This document shows positions 26,694 through 35,764 of a DNA stretch of 64,000 nucleotides, one piece after another (the first letter of the stretch is position 1; every line of letters starts with the position of its first letter). The notes beneath the pieces are model-generated. The model was not told where the DNA came from, did no database searches, and saw only the letters and a list, made by a program, of their open reading frames with translations. A program made the position numbers and the translations under genes. Source of the DNA: Rubrimonas sp036770645 (GTDB taxonomy: Bacteria > Pseudomonadota > Alphaproteobacteria > Rhodobacterales > Rhodobacteraceae); NCBI GenBank assembly GCA_036770645.1, contig DAIPIU010000006.1:1-64000 (forward strand). Reading direction: 5' to 3'.

Positions 26694-27821
26694 TCAGAGC
26701 GCGAGCGCGGGGTTGTCCAGCAGCGCGCGGGCGATGGCGCGGAAGCGCAGCGCCTGCGGCCCCTCGGGGTTCGACAGCGCGATCGGCACGCCCTCGTCGG
26801 ACTGCACGCGGGTCTCGAGGTCGAGCGGCACCGCGCCGAGGAAGGGCAGGCCCAGCGCCTGCGCCTCGCGCTGCGCGCCGCCATGGCCGAACACCGGGGT
26901 CTCGACGCCGCAGGCCGGGCAGCAGAACGTGCTCATGTTCTCGATCATGCCCAGGATCGGCGTGTTGAGCTTGTTGAACATGTCGATGGCCTTGCGCGCG
27001 TCGATCAGCGCCACGTCCTGCGGCGTCGACACCACCACGGCGCCCGAGACCTTCGCCTTCTGGCTGAGGGTCAGCTGCACGTCGCCGGTGCCGGGCGGCA
27101 GGTCGATGATCAGTACGTCCAGCGTGCCCCATGCGACCTGGTGCAGCATCTGGGTCAGCGCCGACATCAGCATCGGCCCGCGCCACACCACGGACTGTTC
27201 GGCCGGGATCATGAAGCCCATCGACATCAGCGTGATGCCATGGGCCTGCAGCGGCACGATGGTCTGCCCGTCCGGCGACGAGGGGCGGCCCGAGGCGCCC
27301 ATCATCCGCGGCTGCGAGGGGCCGTAGACATCGGCGTCCAGCAGCCCGACCCGCGCCCCCTCCTGCATCAGCGCGATGGCGAGGTTGGCCGAGACGGTGG
27401 ACTTGCCCACGCCGCCCTTGCCCGAGCCGATGGCGAGGATATGCGCCACGCCCGGGATGCGCCCGTCATTGGGCGGCGGGGCGGGGGCGCGCAGCGGCTT
27501 GTCGCCGGGCTTCGCGCGGCCGGTCAGATCGGGCGGCGGCGGCTTCGCGGCGGCGGGGGCGGAGGGCGCGGCGCTGTGGGCGGTCAGCACCACCATCGCG
27601 CTCTCGACGCCCGGAATGGCGCGCACGGCGGCCTCGGCCTCGCGGCGCAGCGGCTCCATCGCGGCGGCCTTGGCCGGGTCGATCTCGAGCGCCAGGCTGA
27701 CGGCGCCGCCGGTCACGGCCACGCCCTGCGCCCGGCCCGAGGCGACGATGTCCGCCCCGGTCTCGGGATCCTTGACCCAGCGCAGCGCGGCCAGCACCGC
27801 CTCGCGATCCACGCCGCTCAT
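26694..27821 (-). CDS. mrp: Mrp/ApbC-type iron-sulfur cluster carrier ATPase
   Basis: A 375-residue cytoplasmic P-loop protein that binds and delivers Fe-S clusters to target enzymes. An N-terminal MIP18-like (DUF59) domain (about 1-85, VLAALRWVKDPETGADIV) is followed by a Pro/Ala linker, then the deviant Walker A GSGKGGVGKSTVSANLA. The later CCPACG pair (Cys-x-x-Cys) is the cluster-bridging site in this family. The start MSGVDREAV at 27821 was preferred because it gives the standard N terminus; the upstream in-frame extension has no family similarity. Confidence 0.93.
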   Translation of the reverse strand: MSGVDREAVLAALRWVKDPETGADIVASGRAQGVAVTGGAVSLALEIDPAKAAAMEPLRREAEAAVRAIPGVESAMVVLTAHSAAPSAPAAAKPPPPDLTGRAKPGDKPLRAPAPPPNDGRIPGVAHILAIGSGKGGVGKSTVSANLAIALMQEGARVGLLDADVYGPSQPRMMGASGRPSSPDGQTIVPLQAHGITLMSMGFMIPAEQSVVWRGPMLMSALTQMLHQVAWGTLDVLIIDLPPGTGDVQLTLSQKAKVSGAVVVSTPQDVALIDARKAIDMFNKLNTPILGMIENMSTFCCPACGVETPVFGHGGAQREAQALGLPFLGAVPLDLETRVQSDEGVPIALSNPEGPQALRFRAIARALLDNPALAL

Positions 27822-27953
27822 GCCCGCCCCATCCCTGCCGTCATGTCCCGCCGCATCCCTTGCCGCTGCGCCAAACCCGCCTCCCCGACGATTTCGCTCA
27901 GACATAGACGACGCGGCGGGGCGGCGCCACAGCCCGCGGACGCCGGGCCGTGT

Positions 27954-29003
27954 TCAGGTCAGCGGCGCGTCGGGCCAGGCGACGGGGGGCGGCGTCTCGC
28001 CGAGGGCGACGGCGGCGATGAACCCCGCGACCTGCGCCGAGGCGGTGCGCGCATGCGCGGCGCGCCAGCCGGCCCCGGCCAGCGCGCGGCGGCGCGCGTC
28101 GTCGGCGGACAGCCGCGCCATGGCCTCGGCCAGCCCGGCGCGGTCGGCGTAGGGCAGGACGCCGTCGCCATAGAGCGCCTCGAACCCGGCCGGCGCCGGC
28201 GTCAGCGCCGCGAGACCCTGCCCGAGCAGCTGCGCGATGCGGTCCGAGGCGTAGAGGCGGTGGATCAGCGCCGGGTCGCGGTCGTCGAGCGGCAGGACGG
28301 GCCCCGCGCCGGCCGAGGCGAGCGTCTCGAGGAAGGCCGTCGAGGACAGCCGCCCGGCGCTGCGGTGCCGCCCGCCGTCGAGGAAGCGGTAGCCGGCGGG
28401 AAGCGCGGCGCGCAGCGCGTCGAGCTGCGCCTGCCGCGTGCCGATGCCGGTGCCGAGGAACAGCCCGTCATGGGCGAGGCGGTCGCGCGGGAGATCGAAG
28501 GCGCGGCCGGTCTCGATGGCCGCGTCGACCGGGTTGGGCATGAAGAACAGCCGCCCCGGCGGAAAGCCGAAGGGCGCCAGCGCGGCGGGGTCGGCCGTGG
28601 TGAGGAAGCAGGCGTCCATGGCCGCGGCGCGCGCCGCGAAGGCCGCCATGGTGGCGCCGCGCGAGACAGCGTCGACGCAGAAGGCCGCCAGCCGCGCGCC
28701 GGGGGACGCGGCGCGGATGGCGGCGAAATCCTCGGCCCCCAGCAGGTCGACATGGCCGAACAGCACCAGATGCGGACGCAGATGCCGGGCGGTCTCGACC
28801 AGCCGCCGCGCCATGCGCCGCGCGCCCCAGCGCTGGGACCGCAGCGGCGTCGCCTCGCGCGCCTCGTCGCGGTCGGAGAAGCACAGGACGGCGTGGCCCG
28901 CGCGGACGAAGCCGTAGGCCAGCTTGCGCTCGGTGTTGTACCAGCGCGCCTGAAGCCCCTTGCGGTCGAGATACCCGACCAGCAGGACGCGAAGGGGTCT
29001 CAC
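27954..29003 (-). CDS. CgeB-like glycosyltransferase (family 1 type)
   Basis: A 349-residue soluble protein. The N terminus RPLRVLLVGYLDRKGLQARWYN is a Rossmann-like strand and loop, and the region DACFLTTADPAALAPFGFPP followed by FMPNPVDAAIETGR resembles the CgeB/GT-B group used for surface polysaccharides. GTG at 29003 was chosen because GTGA overlaps the stop of the upstream glycosyltransferase, implying translational coupling. It is the last of four sugar-transfer genes behind ftsY. The donor and acceptor sugars are unknown. Confidence 0.75.
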   Translation of the reverse strand: MRPLRVLLVGYLDRKGLQARWYNTERKLAYGFVRAGHAVLCFSDRDEAREATPLRSQRWGARRMARRLVETARHLRPHLVLFGHVDLLGAEDFAAIRAASPGARLAAFCVDAVSRGATMAAFAARAAAMDACFLTTADPAALAPFGFPPGRLFFMPNPVDAAIETGRAFDLPRDRLAHDGLFLGTGIGTRQAQLDALRAALPAGYRFLDGGRHRSAGRLSSTAFLETLASAGAGPVLPLDDRDPALIHRLYASDRIAQLLGQGLAALTPAPAGFEALYGDGVLPYADRAGLAEAMARLSADDARRRALAGAGWRAAHARTASAQVAGFIAAVALGETPPPVAWPDAPLT

Positions 29004-29914
29004 GGCGGGGGGCCGGGGCGCCGGACGCCCGACAGGCGCGCCAGCCGCGCCTCGGCCGCCGACAGCGCGCCGGCCGAGGGGGCGATGCCGGCCAGCCGGT
29101 GCAGCGCATAGGCCGCGAAGGCGCGCGACGCCCAGGGCAGCGCGCCGCGGTCCCGGCGCAGCTTCCACAGCGCCGAGACCATCATGCGCATCAGCTCCGG
29201 CGTCGCGGGATGGGCGGGGTTCGCCCCCCAGACCCGCAGCGCCGACAGGAAGCGGTCGTGGTGCTGCTGGATCACGGCGCGCGACAGAGAGCCGCCGTCG
29301 CGCGGGCGCAGCCGGTAGACGATGGCGTCGGTCCAGATCATGCGCGGCGCGGCGGCGGCAAGGCGCAGCGGCAGCGACTGGTCCTGGATGAAGACGCCCG
29401 GATCGGCACCGCCCGCGCGGTCCCACAGCGCGCGCTCGACCATGAAGCCCATGCGCGACAGTTGCCGGCGCGCGGCGAAGGCCAGCGGTTTCGCCACGAT
29501 CCGGCAGTCTCCGGCCGCCGGCGCGCCGGCGGCGGCGAGGCCCCGGCGGTTGCGGCCGAACATCAGCGGCGCGCCGAGCCGCTCCATGGCCTCGATCATG
29601 AAGGCGGCGGCATTGGGCGCGGGGATGTCGTCGCCGTCGACGGGGTGCAGGTAGCGCCCGCGCGCCGCGGCCGCCGCCCGGTTCACCGCCCGCGCCGGCC
29701 CCTCGTTCGCCGGCGCGGCGATCACGCTGATGCGCGGGTCGCGCGCGGCCTCGGCGCGCAGCACCGCCAGCGAATCGTCGCGCGAGGCGTCGTCGACGCA
29801 GACGATCTCGAACGGCCCGGGCGAGACCTGCCCGCGGATGGCGGCCAGCGTCTCGGCCACCACCGCCGCCTTGTCGAACACGGTGACCAGATGGCTGACG
29901 ACCGGCGTCTCCAT
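29000..29914 (-). CDS. Glycosyltransferase family 2
   Basis: A 304-residue GT-A protein. HLVTVFDKAAVVAETLAAI opens the fold, VCVDDASRDDSLAVL contains the nucleotide-binding acidic pair, and HPVDGDDIPAPNAAAF holds the DxD-like metal site. A C-terminal helical part (from about 220) is variable. The ATG at 29914 is 6 bp from the stop of the upstream gene. It is part of a tightly coupled minus-strand run with ftsY and three other glycosyltransferase-like genes, probably making a surface glycan. Confidence 0.88.
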   Translation of the reverse strand: METPVVSHLVTVFDKAAVVAETLAAIRGQVSPGPFEIVCVDDASRDDSLAVLRAEAARDPRISVIAAPANEGPARAVNRAAAAARGRYLHPVDGDDIPAPNAAAFMIEAMERLGAPLMFGRNRRGLAAAGAPAAGDCRIVAKPLAFAARRQLSRMGFMVERALWDRAGGADPGVFIQDQSLPLRLAAAAPRMIWTDAIVYRLRPRDGGSLSRAVIQQHHDRFLSALRVWGANPAHPATPELMRMMVSALWKLRRDRGALPWASRAFAAYALHRLAGIAPSAGALSAAEARLARLSGVRRPGPPP

Positions 29915-29919
29915 GGCCC

Positions 29920-30654
29920 TCAGTCCTCGCGCCAGTGGGCGGCGATCCACGGCACCGGCCGCAGCCGCTTGTACCAGCCGCCGGGCCAGATGCCGGCCGC
30001 GGCCTCGTCGGGGTTGGGGTGGCCGTGGAACACCACCACCCGCGCGCCCTCGGGGACGCGGGCGGTGCGCACCCAGTTCAGCAGGCCCCCGGGCAGGCAG
30101 TGCTTCTTGAAGCTCACGCACCAGTCGGCGGGCCAGTAGGTCAGGCGCTCGCGGCCGAGGATGTGGCTGAGATAGGCCTGCTCGTTGCGGTAGAGATCGA
30201 CCCAGGCTTGCGTCGGCTTCGACAGGTAGGTGTCGATCAGGCCGGTCTGCGCCCCGATCTCGAAGCGGAACACCGAGGAATTGCCCACGATCCGGTCCGG
30301 ATGGGTCCAGTTGTGGATGATGCAGTATTCGCCGGGCAGGTCGAACAGCGGGTCGAGCGCGCCGACCACCAGCACGTCGAGATCCATGAACAGGGTCGGC
30401 CCGCTCAGGTCGCCGATCCGGGGCGCATAGAGCGCGAGCTTGCGCCAGGGCGTGTTCTCGTAGGGCGGATCGACCCGCAGGGGCGGGATCGGCAGCGCCT
30501 CGATCTCGGGGCGCAGGCCGTCCGCGTCGTCGGTCAGGCAGACGAAGCGGAACGGGCGCGCGAGGTGCCGCGCCGTCATGGCATAGAGGCGGTTGGCGTA
30601 ATGGGGGCCGTAGAGCGTGCCCCATTTCATGCAGATGACGTTGACGGGGCTCAC
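29920..30654 (-). CDS. GT-A type glycosyltransferase-like protein
   Basis: A 244-residue protein. It begins with VNVICMKWGTLYGPHYANRLY, continues with FRFVCLTDDADGL, and has FMDLDVLVVGALDPLF, a DxD-type metal-binding motif in the place expected for GT8/GT32-like enzymes. Trp-rich C-terminal stretches (GIWPGGWYKRL) are typical of sugar-binding surfaces. GTG at 30654 was chosen for the GGAG eight bases upstream and the short 13-bp distance from the previous gene. The exact family and sugar are unknown. Confidence 0.75.
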   Translation of the reverse strand: MSPVNVICMKWGTLYGPHYANRLYAMTARHLARPFRFVCLTDDADGLRPEIEALPIPPLRVDPPYENTPWRKLALYAPRIGDLSGPTLFMDLDVLVVGALDPLFDLPGEYCIIHNWTHPDRIVGNSSVFRFEIGAQTGLIDTYLSKPTQAWVDLYRNEQAYLSHILGRERLTYWPADWCVSFKKHCLPGGLLNWVRTARVPEGARVVVFHGHPNPDEAAAGIWPGGWYKRLRPVPWIAAHWRED

Positions 30655-30667
30655 GCTTGGTCTCCGG

Positions 30668-31534
30668 TCAGGCGGCGGCCGCGGGGTCGGCGCCGCGTTC
30701 CAGCAGGGCGCGGGCCTCGGCGGCCTGCGGGTCGGCCTCCAGCCAGTCCTCGGGCCCGCCGAAGCCGTCGAGCGCGACGGCGGCGAGCGGCCCCTGCGCG
30801 TAGTGGAGGCGCTTGTAGTTCGGCCGGGCCCAGCCGCGCCCGAACAGCGCCGCGCGCAGCCGGTCGAGCGGGCGGCGGGCCTTGCGGATTTCGGACGGGT
30901 TGGGCCGCGCCGGCGCGGCGACGGCGCTGCTGCGCGGATAGAAGCACAGGTGCAGGCAGCGCAGCGGCGCGTCGTCCCAGCCATGCTCCGCCCAGGTCTC
31001 GAGCAGGCTGTCGGCCGACCAGCCGGGACGGAACGCCATGTCCTTGCCGTGCAGGCGCTCGTGCCGGCCCTGCCGCCAGCTGTCGATGGCGCGGAAATTG
31101 TACAGCTTGGTGATCGAGCGCGCGGCGGGCGGCAGATAGCCCGCGCCGCGCCCGGCGGCGAAGTCGAAGCCCGTCGCGTGAAGGGTGTGGCCGTGGACCT
31201 TCCACCAGCGGTCGAACTCTCCGGCCAGGATGCGCGGGCGCAGCCGGGCCAGCGCCGCGCGGTCGTAGATTTCGTCGCCGTCCACGCCCAGCACCCACCA
31301 GTCCTGCCCGGCATAGGGCTCGACGAAGCGGTGGGTGTCGTAGGCGTCGGCCACGTCCTCGACCTCGATGCAGGGGCGCAGGGCGCGCGCCCGCTCCACG
31401 ATCCCGCGCGTGCGGTCGGTCGAGCCGTTGTCCAGCACCAGCAGCCGGTCGCAGAAATCGGCGGCGTTCAGCAGCGACCAGGCCGCGAAGCGGTCCTCGT
31501 CGCGCAGCAGCGCGATGCCGAGGATGCGCGTCAC
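30668..31534 (-). CDS. Glycosyltransferase family 2-like protein
   Basis: A 288-residue GT-A protein beginning RILGIALLRDEDRFAAWSLL, with LLVLDNGSTDRTRGIV (donor nucleotide region) and GVDGDEIYDRAALARL (DxD-type motif). This pattern occurs in family 2 enzymes that act on surface polysaccharides. The start is GTG at 31534, overlapping the ftsY stop as GTGA. That coupling puts it as the first of the sugar-transfer genes downstream of ftsY. Confidence 0.82.
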   Translation of the reverse strand: MTRILGIALLRDEDRFAAWSLLNAADFCDRLLVLDNGSTDRTRGIVERARALRPCIEVEDVADAYDTHRFVEPYAGQDWWVLGVDGDEIYDRAALARLRPRILAGEFDRWWKVHGHTLHATGFDFAAGRGAGYLPPAARSITKLYNFRAIDSWRQGRHERLHGKDMAFRPGWSADSLLETWAEHGWDDAPLRCLHLCFYPRSSAVAAPARPNPSEIRKARRPLDRLRAALFGRGWARPNYKRLHYAQGPLAAVALDGFGGPEDWLEADPQAAEARALLERGADPAAAA

Positions 31535-32865
31535 GAAGCGGCACCCGTCAGCGCGCGGGCGAAATCGTCGGGGTCGAAGGGCGCGAGGTCGTCGATGGCC
31601 TCGCCCACGCCGATGGCGTGGATCGGCAGGCCGAAGCGGTCGGCCAGCGCCACCAGCACGCCGCCCTTGGCGGTGCCGTCGAGCTTGGTCATCACGAGAC
31701 CGGTCACGTCGGCGACCTTGCGGAAGATCTCGACCTGGCTCAGCGCGTTCTGGCCGGTGGTGGCGTCGAGCACCAGCACCGTGTTGTGCGGCGCGGTCTC
31801 GTCGCGCTTGCGGATGACGCGGACGATCTTGGCGAGCTCCTGCATCAGGTCCTCGCGGTTCTGCAGCCGTCCGGCGGTGTCGATCAGCAGCATGTCGGCG
31901 CCGATGGCCTGGGCCTTCTCCATCGCCTCGTAGACGAGCGAGGCGGGGTCGGAGCCCTGCACGGCCCGGTAGACCGGCACGCCCGCGCGCTGTCCCCAGA
32001 TCTGCAGCTGCTCGACGGCCGCCGCCCGGAAGGTGTCGCCGGCGGCGATCACCACGGACTTGCCCGCGGCCTTCAGCTGGCTGGCCAGCTTGCCGATGGT
32101 GGTGGTCTTGCCCGACCCGTTCACGCCGACCACCAGCACCACCTGCGGGCGCTTCGGGAAGATCGGCAGGGGGCGCGCGACGGGTTCGAGGATGCGCGCC
32201 ACCTCCGCCGCCAGCGCGGCCTTGATCTCCGCCGCGCCCACGCGGCGGCCGAAGCGCCCCTCGGCGATGTTGGCGGCGACCTTGAGCGCCGTCTCGACGC
32301 CCAGATCCGTGGCGATAAGCAGTTCCTCGAGGCCCTCGAGCATGGCGTCGTCGAGCACCCGCTTCGGCTCCTCGACCGGGGCGGGCCGGGCGGCGGCGCC
32401 GGTCAGACGCGCGAAGAAACCCGGGCGCGCGGCGGGCGGGGCCGCGGACGGCGGCGCGGCTGTGGGCTGCGCGTCTGGGGGCGGCGCGGCGGGGGGCGGC
32501 GCGGCGGGGGGCGGGGGCCGGGTCGATTCGGGCCGCGGGGCGTCGCGCGGCGCGGGCGCCGGCTCCCGATGCGGGGCGGGCGGGGGCGCCGCCGCGGGTT
32601 CGGCGGATGCCGGCGCGGGGCGGGCCGCGGGATCGCCGGGCGGGACCTCGGGGCCGTCCGCGGCGGAAGGCGTTCCGGCGGAAGCGCCGGCGGGCGGCGG
32701 GGGCGGGTTCGCGCCGGCGTCCGCGGGCGGCGGGGGCGCCGCGGCCCGGTCGGCCCCGGGCGGCGGGGCGTCCGGCGCGCCGCCGCCGACCAGCGCCTCG
32801 ACGCCCTCGTCGATCTTGGCGGACGACTTGAACAGCCGGTCCTTGAGCTTGCCGAAGAAGGACAT
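31531..32865 (-). CDS. ftsY: Signal recognition particle receptor FtsY
   Basis: A 444-residue GTPase that docks SRP-ribosome complexes at the membrane. The N-terminal 140 residues are a low-complexity Ala/Pro-rich A domain, unusually Pro-rich rather than acidic. The NG domain follows with G1 GVNGSGKTTTIGKLA, the DTFRAAAVEQL box, G3 DTAGRLQN and G4 TKLDGTAKGG. It begins MSFFGKLKDRLFKSS, the standard start. It heads a minus-strand operon in which the next gene overlaps by GTGA. Confidence 0.96.
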   Translation of the reverse strand: MSFFGKLKDRLFKSSAKIDEGVEALVGGGAPDAPPPGADRAAAPPPPADAGANPPPPPAGASAGTPSAADGPEVPPGDPAARPAPASAEPAAAPPPAPHREPAPAPRDAPRPESTRPPPPAAPPPAAPPPDAQPTAAPPSAAPPAARPGFFARLTGAAARPAPVEEPKRVLDDAMLEGLEELLIATDLGVETALKVAANIAEGRFGRRVGAAEIKAALAAEVARILEPVARPLPIFPKRPQVVLVVGVNGSGKTTTIGKLASQLKAAGKSVVIAAGDTFRAAAVEQLQIWGQRAGVPVYRAVQGSDPASLVYEAMEKAQAIGADMLLIDTAGRLQNREDLMQELAKIVRVIRKRDETAPHNTVLVLDATTGQNALSQVEIFRKVADVTGLVMTKLDGTAKGGVLVALADRFGLPIHAIGVGEAIDDLAPFDPDDFARALTGAAS

Positions 32866-32986
32866 CGGGCCGCCTCTCGCGCTCGCGTCCGTGCCGAGCC
32901 GGACAGTCCCTGCCTCTACGCCATCGCCCGGCGCGATTGAAGGGCGCCCGCCGCTGCCCCCGGCCGGCGCCGGCCCGCGCGGGCCG

Positions 32987-33292
32987 CTACAGCAGCAGGA
33001 TGTCGCGCGCCATGATCAGCCGGCCATCGACGATGAACAGCATCTGGTGGCCGCACACCCGGCCGCGGATCGGCTCGATGCGCCGCGCCGCCGGCAGGCG
33101 GGCCGCGTCGCCCGGCCACAGGCCCACGATGGCGAAGGGCGTGTCGTCGGCGTCGATCAGCAGGATCGCGTCGCCCCGCACCCCCAGCGACGCGATGCGA
33201 GCGGTGTCGATGCAGGACGCCCCCGCCGCGCCCGCGGCCAGCGCCAGCGCTGCGGCCGCGCCGAGCCGTCCCGGCCATGCGAAACCGATCAT
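32987..33292 (-). CDS. Small secreted protein of unknown function
   Basis: A 101-residue protein I do not recognise. A signal peptide covers about residues 1-25 (cleavage near AGAAGA-SC). The mature part is a short beta-strand-rich chain with one Cys right after cleavage and a second in GRVCGHQML, a likely disulfide pair. It ends in a hydrophobic ARDILLL. It sits between mtaB and ftsY on the same strand, 78 bp after mtaB. The function is unknown. Confidence 0.65.
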   Translation of the reverse strand: MIGFAWPGRLGAAAALALAAGAAGASCIDTARIASLGVRGDAILLIDADDTPFAIVGLWPGDAARLPAARRIEPIRGRVCGHQMLFIVDGRLIMARDILLL

Positions 33293-33370
33293 CGCGCCCC
33301 TCCCCGGCAGGGCGGGACGGACCAGCCGCGCTGCCCCGCCCGCCGCGCTGCCCCGCCCTGCGGCGTGCCG

Positions 33371-34627
33371 TCAGGCGGCGAGCAGCCGCCCATCCGCCAC
33401 GCCCGCGACGCGCGCCTCGACCACGCCGCCCGCCGTCTGGTCCGCGGCGAACGCCAGCTCGGCGAACCCCTCGGTGCGCCCGAGCCGCGGCGTCTCGACC
33501 AGCGCGCGCTCGACCCCGCCCACGCGACCCGCCAGCCAGGCGGCCGCGCGCTCGGCGCCCAGCGCGCGCAGCCGCGCCGCGCGCTCGACCCGCAGGGGCT
33601 TTGCCACCTGCGGCATGCGCGCGGCGGGCGTGCCGCTGCGGGCGCTGTAGGGAAAGACGTGCAGCCAGGTCAGGCCGCACTGTTCGACGAGGCGCAGGGT
33701 GTTGTCGAACATCGCCTCGGTTTCGGTCGGGAAGCCCGCGATCAGGTCGGCGCCGAACACGATGTCGGGCCGCCGGGCGCGCAGGTCGGCGCAGAAGCGG
33801 ATGGCGTCGTCGCGCAGGTGCCGGCGCTTCATGCGCTTGAGGATCAGGTCGTCGCCGGCCTGGAGGCTCAGGTGCAGGTGCGGCATCAGCCGCGCCTCGC
33901 TCGCCATGGCGTCGACCAGCGCCGCGTCGGCCTCGACGCTGTCGATCGAGGACAGGCGCAGCCGCGGCAGATCCGGCACCAGCCGCAGGATGCGCTGGAC
34001 CAGATCGCCCAGCGGGGGGCGGCCGGGCAGGTCGTCGCCCCAGGAGGTGAGGTCCACCCCGGTCAGCACCACCTCGCGCCAGCCGCGGTCGACCAGCCGG
34101 CGGATCCGCTCGACCACCGCGCCCGCGCCGACGCTGCGCGAGGGGCCGCGGCCGTAGGGGATGATGCAGAAGGTGCAGCGGTGGTCGCAGCCGTTCTGCA
34201 CCTCGACATAGGCGCGCGCCCGCGTCCCGAAACCGTCGATCAGGTGCCCCGCCGTCTCGCGCACGCTCATCGCATCGTCGACCGTCACGCGCGCGGCGCC
34301 CTGCAGGAAATCCGGGGCCCAGCTTTCGCGCCGCAGCTTCAGCCCGTTGCCCAGCACGAGGTCGACCTCGGGCATGGCGGCGAAGGTCCCGGCCTCGGTC
34401 TGCGCGGCGCAGCCGGTCACGATCAGCCGCGCGCCGGGGTTCTCGCGGCGCAGGCGGCGGATGCGCTGGCGGGCCTGGCGCACGGCCTCCGCCGTGACGG
34501 CGCAGGTGTTCACCACCACCGCGTCGGACAGGCCCGCCTCGGCGGCGAGCGCCTTCATCGCCTCGGTCTCGGCGAGGTTCAGCCGGCAGCCGAAGGTCTC
34601 GAACTGCGGCGGGCGGGGCGCGGTCAT
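33371..34627 (-). CDS. mtaB: tRNA t6A37 methylthiotransferase MtaB
   Basis: A 418-residue radical-SAM enzyme that adds a methylthio group to t6A at position 37 of ANN-decoding tRNAs, including tRNA-Lys(UUU). The UPF0004 domain has three cluster cysteines at 14 (TFGCRLN), 42 (NTCAV) and 73 (TGCA). The radical SAM motif C-x3-C-x2-C is at 147-154 (CDHRCTFC). A short TRAM-like C terminus follows. The ATG at 34627 overlaps the dapF stop as ATGA. The intron-bearing tRNA-Lys in this window is a predicted substrate after splicing. Confidence 0.94.
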   Translation of the reverse strand: MTAPRPPQFETFGCRLNLAETEAMKALAAEAGLSDAVVVNTCAVTAEAVRQARQRIRRLRRENPGARLIVTGCAAQTEAGTFAAMPEVDLVLGNGLKLRRESWAPDFLQGAARVTVDDAMSVRETAGHLIDGFGTRARAYVEVQNGCDHRCTFCIIPYGRGPSRSVGAGAVVERIRRLVDRGWREVVLTGVDLTSWGDDLPGRPPLGDLVQRILRLVPDLPRLRLSSIDSVEADAALVDAMASEARLMPHLHLSLQAGDDLILKRMKRRHLRDDAIRFCADLRARRPDIVFGADLIAGFPTETEAMFDNTLRLVEQCGLTWLHVFPYSARSGTPAARMPQVAKPLRVERAARLRALGAERAAAWLAGRVGGVERALVETPRLGRTEGFAELAFAADQTAGGVVEARVAGVADGRLLAA

Positions 34628-35475
34628 GCGAGACCCGCAAGGAAGGCGGGCGCGAGCACCCCCTCGAACACGGGCGCGACGGGGCCGGCCATGCGGACCC
34701 CCCCGCCTTCCGGCCAGTGGATGTCCAGCGTGCCGCCGTCCAGCATCACCGCGACGCGGCGGTCCAGCAGGCCGCGCCGCACGCCCGCGGCGACGATGGC
34801 GCAGGCGCCCGAGCCGCAGGCCAGCGTGACGCCGGCCCCGCGCTCCCACACCCGGGCGCGCACCCGGCCGCGGTCGAGCACCTGCGCGAAGGAGATGTTG
34901 GCGCGTTCGGGAAACAGCGGGTCGCGCTCGAGATCCGGGCCGAGCGTTTCGACCGGCGCGGCCTCGGCGTCCCCGACCCAGAGGATGCAGTGCGGGTTGC
35001 CCATCGAGGCGGCCGAGGGCGCGCCGGGCAGGGGCAGGGCGTTCGTGTCGGCCGGCCGGGACAGCGGGATGGCGCGCCAGTCGAACTGCGGCGCCCCCAT
35101 GTCCACGGTCACGACCCCCTCCGCGCCGCGCCGCGCCGCGAGCAGGCCGGCATCGGTGCGCAGCGCCAGCGCGTCCGACCCCGATTCGGCCATCAGCAGG
35201 TCGGCCACGCAGCGGGTGGCGTTGCCGCAGGCCCCGGCCATGCCGCCGTCGGCATTCCAGAACCGAAGGCGCGCGGCCTCCGGCCCTTCGGCGTCGCCGA
35301 TCACCACGAGCTGGTCGAACCCCACGCCGCGGTGGCGGTCGCCCAGCGCGCGCGCCAGCGCGGCCGTCATGGGATCGCGCCGCCCGCGGGCGTCGATCAC
35401 CACGAAATCATTGCCGAGCCCGTGCATCTTGCGGAAGGGCAGGGGTACGGCAGGGGAGGCGCGCCCGTCATCCAT
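34624..35475 (-). CDS. dapF: Diaminopimelate epimerase
   Basis: A 283-residue cytoplasmic enzyme that converts LL- to meso-diaminopimelate for lysine and peptidoglycan. FRKMHGLGNDFVVID opens the first repeat. The two catalytic cysteines are Cys83 in AGACGNATR and Cys220 in LACGSGAC, one in each half of the pseudo-symmetric fold. The start at 35475 puts MDDGRASPAVPL before the conserved part. It is followed by mtaB with an ATGA overlap, a dapF-mtaB pairing common in alphaproteobacteria. Confidence 0.96.
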   Translation of the reverse strand: MDDGRASPAVPLPFRKMHGLGNDFVVIDARGRRDPMTAALARALGDRHRGVGFDQLVVIGDAEGPEAARLRFWNADGGMAGACGNATRCVADLLMAESGSDALALRTDAGLLAARRGAEGVVTVDMGAPQFDWRAIPLSRPADTNALPLPGAPSAASMGNPHCILWVGDAEAAPVETLGPDLERDPLFPERANISFAQVLDRGRVRARVWERGAGVTLACGSGACAIVAAGVRRGLLDRRVAVMLDGGTLDIHWPEGGGVRMAGPVAPVFEGVLAPAFLAGLA

Positions 35476-35640
35476 GCGCGCCGATATACGGTCGCGCCCA
35501 CCCCGGCGCCAGCCCGCCGGGCCCCCAGGGCGCGGCGCGACGCCGCAGGCGGCGGCCAAGCCTCTGCCCCAGTTAGCGTATCGTGAAGAAACCCCCGTCA
35601 ATCGAGCCGAAAGTACCGTATCGGCAACCGGGCGGGCGCA

Positions 35641-35659
35641 GGCACGGTGACTGCGTGCC
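35641..35659. repeat. Inverted repeat upstream of the HupK-like gene
   Basis: GGCACG (35641-35646) and CGTGCC (35654-35659) are perfect inverted arms around 7 bases, followed by CAAAACAGA. It lies in the 289-bp space between dapF and the HupK-like gene, about 105 bp before the latter's ATG. It may be an operator or a weak hairpin; nothing else is recognisable in that stretch apart from a modest A/T content near 35575-35625. Confidence 0.3.
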
Positions 35660-35764
35660 AAAACAGACGACCCCGGAAGGCCCGACCACAAGGTCTTCGC
35701 ACGAGTCGCGCCAAGCGCGGCCGCCGCCCGGCGAGCCGCGCCCCCCCAGGGAGGACACGGCGCC

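Noticed and set aside
32033..35650. A 1,205-codon plus-strand open frame
   Set aside because: Antisense to ftsY, mtaB and dapF, all of which have intact catalytic motifs on the minus strand.
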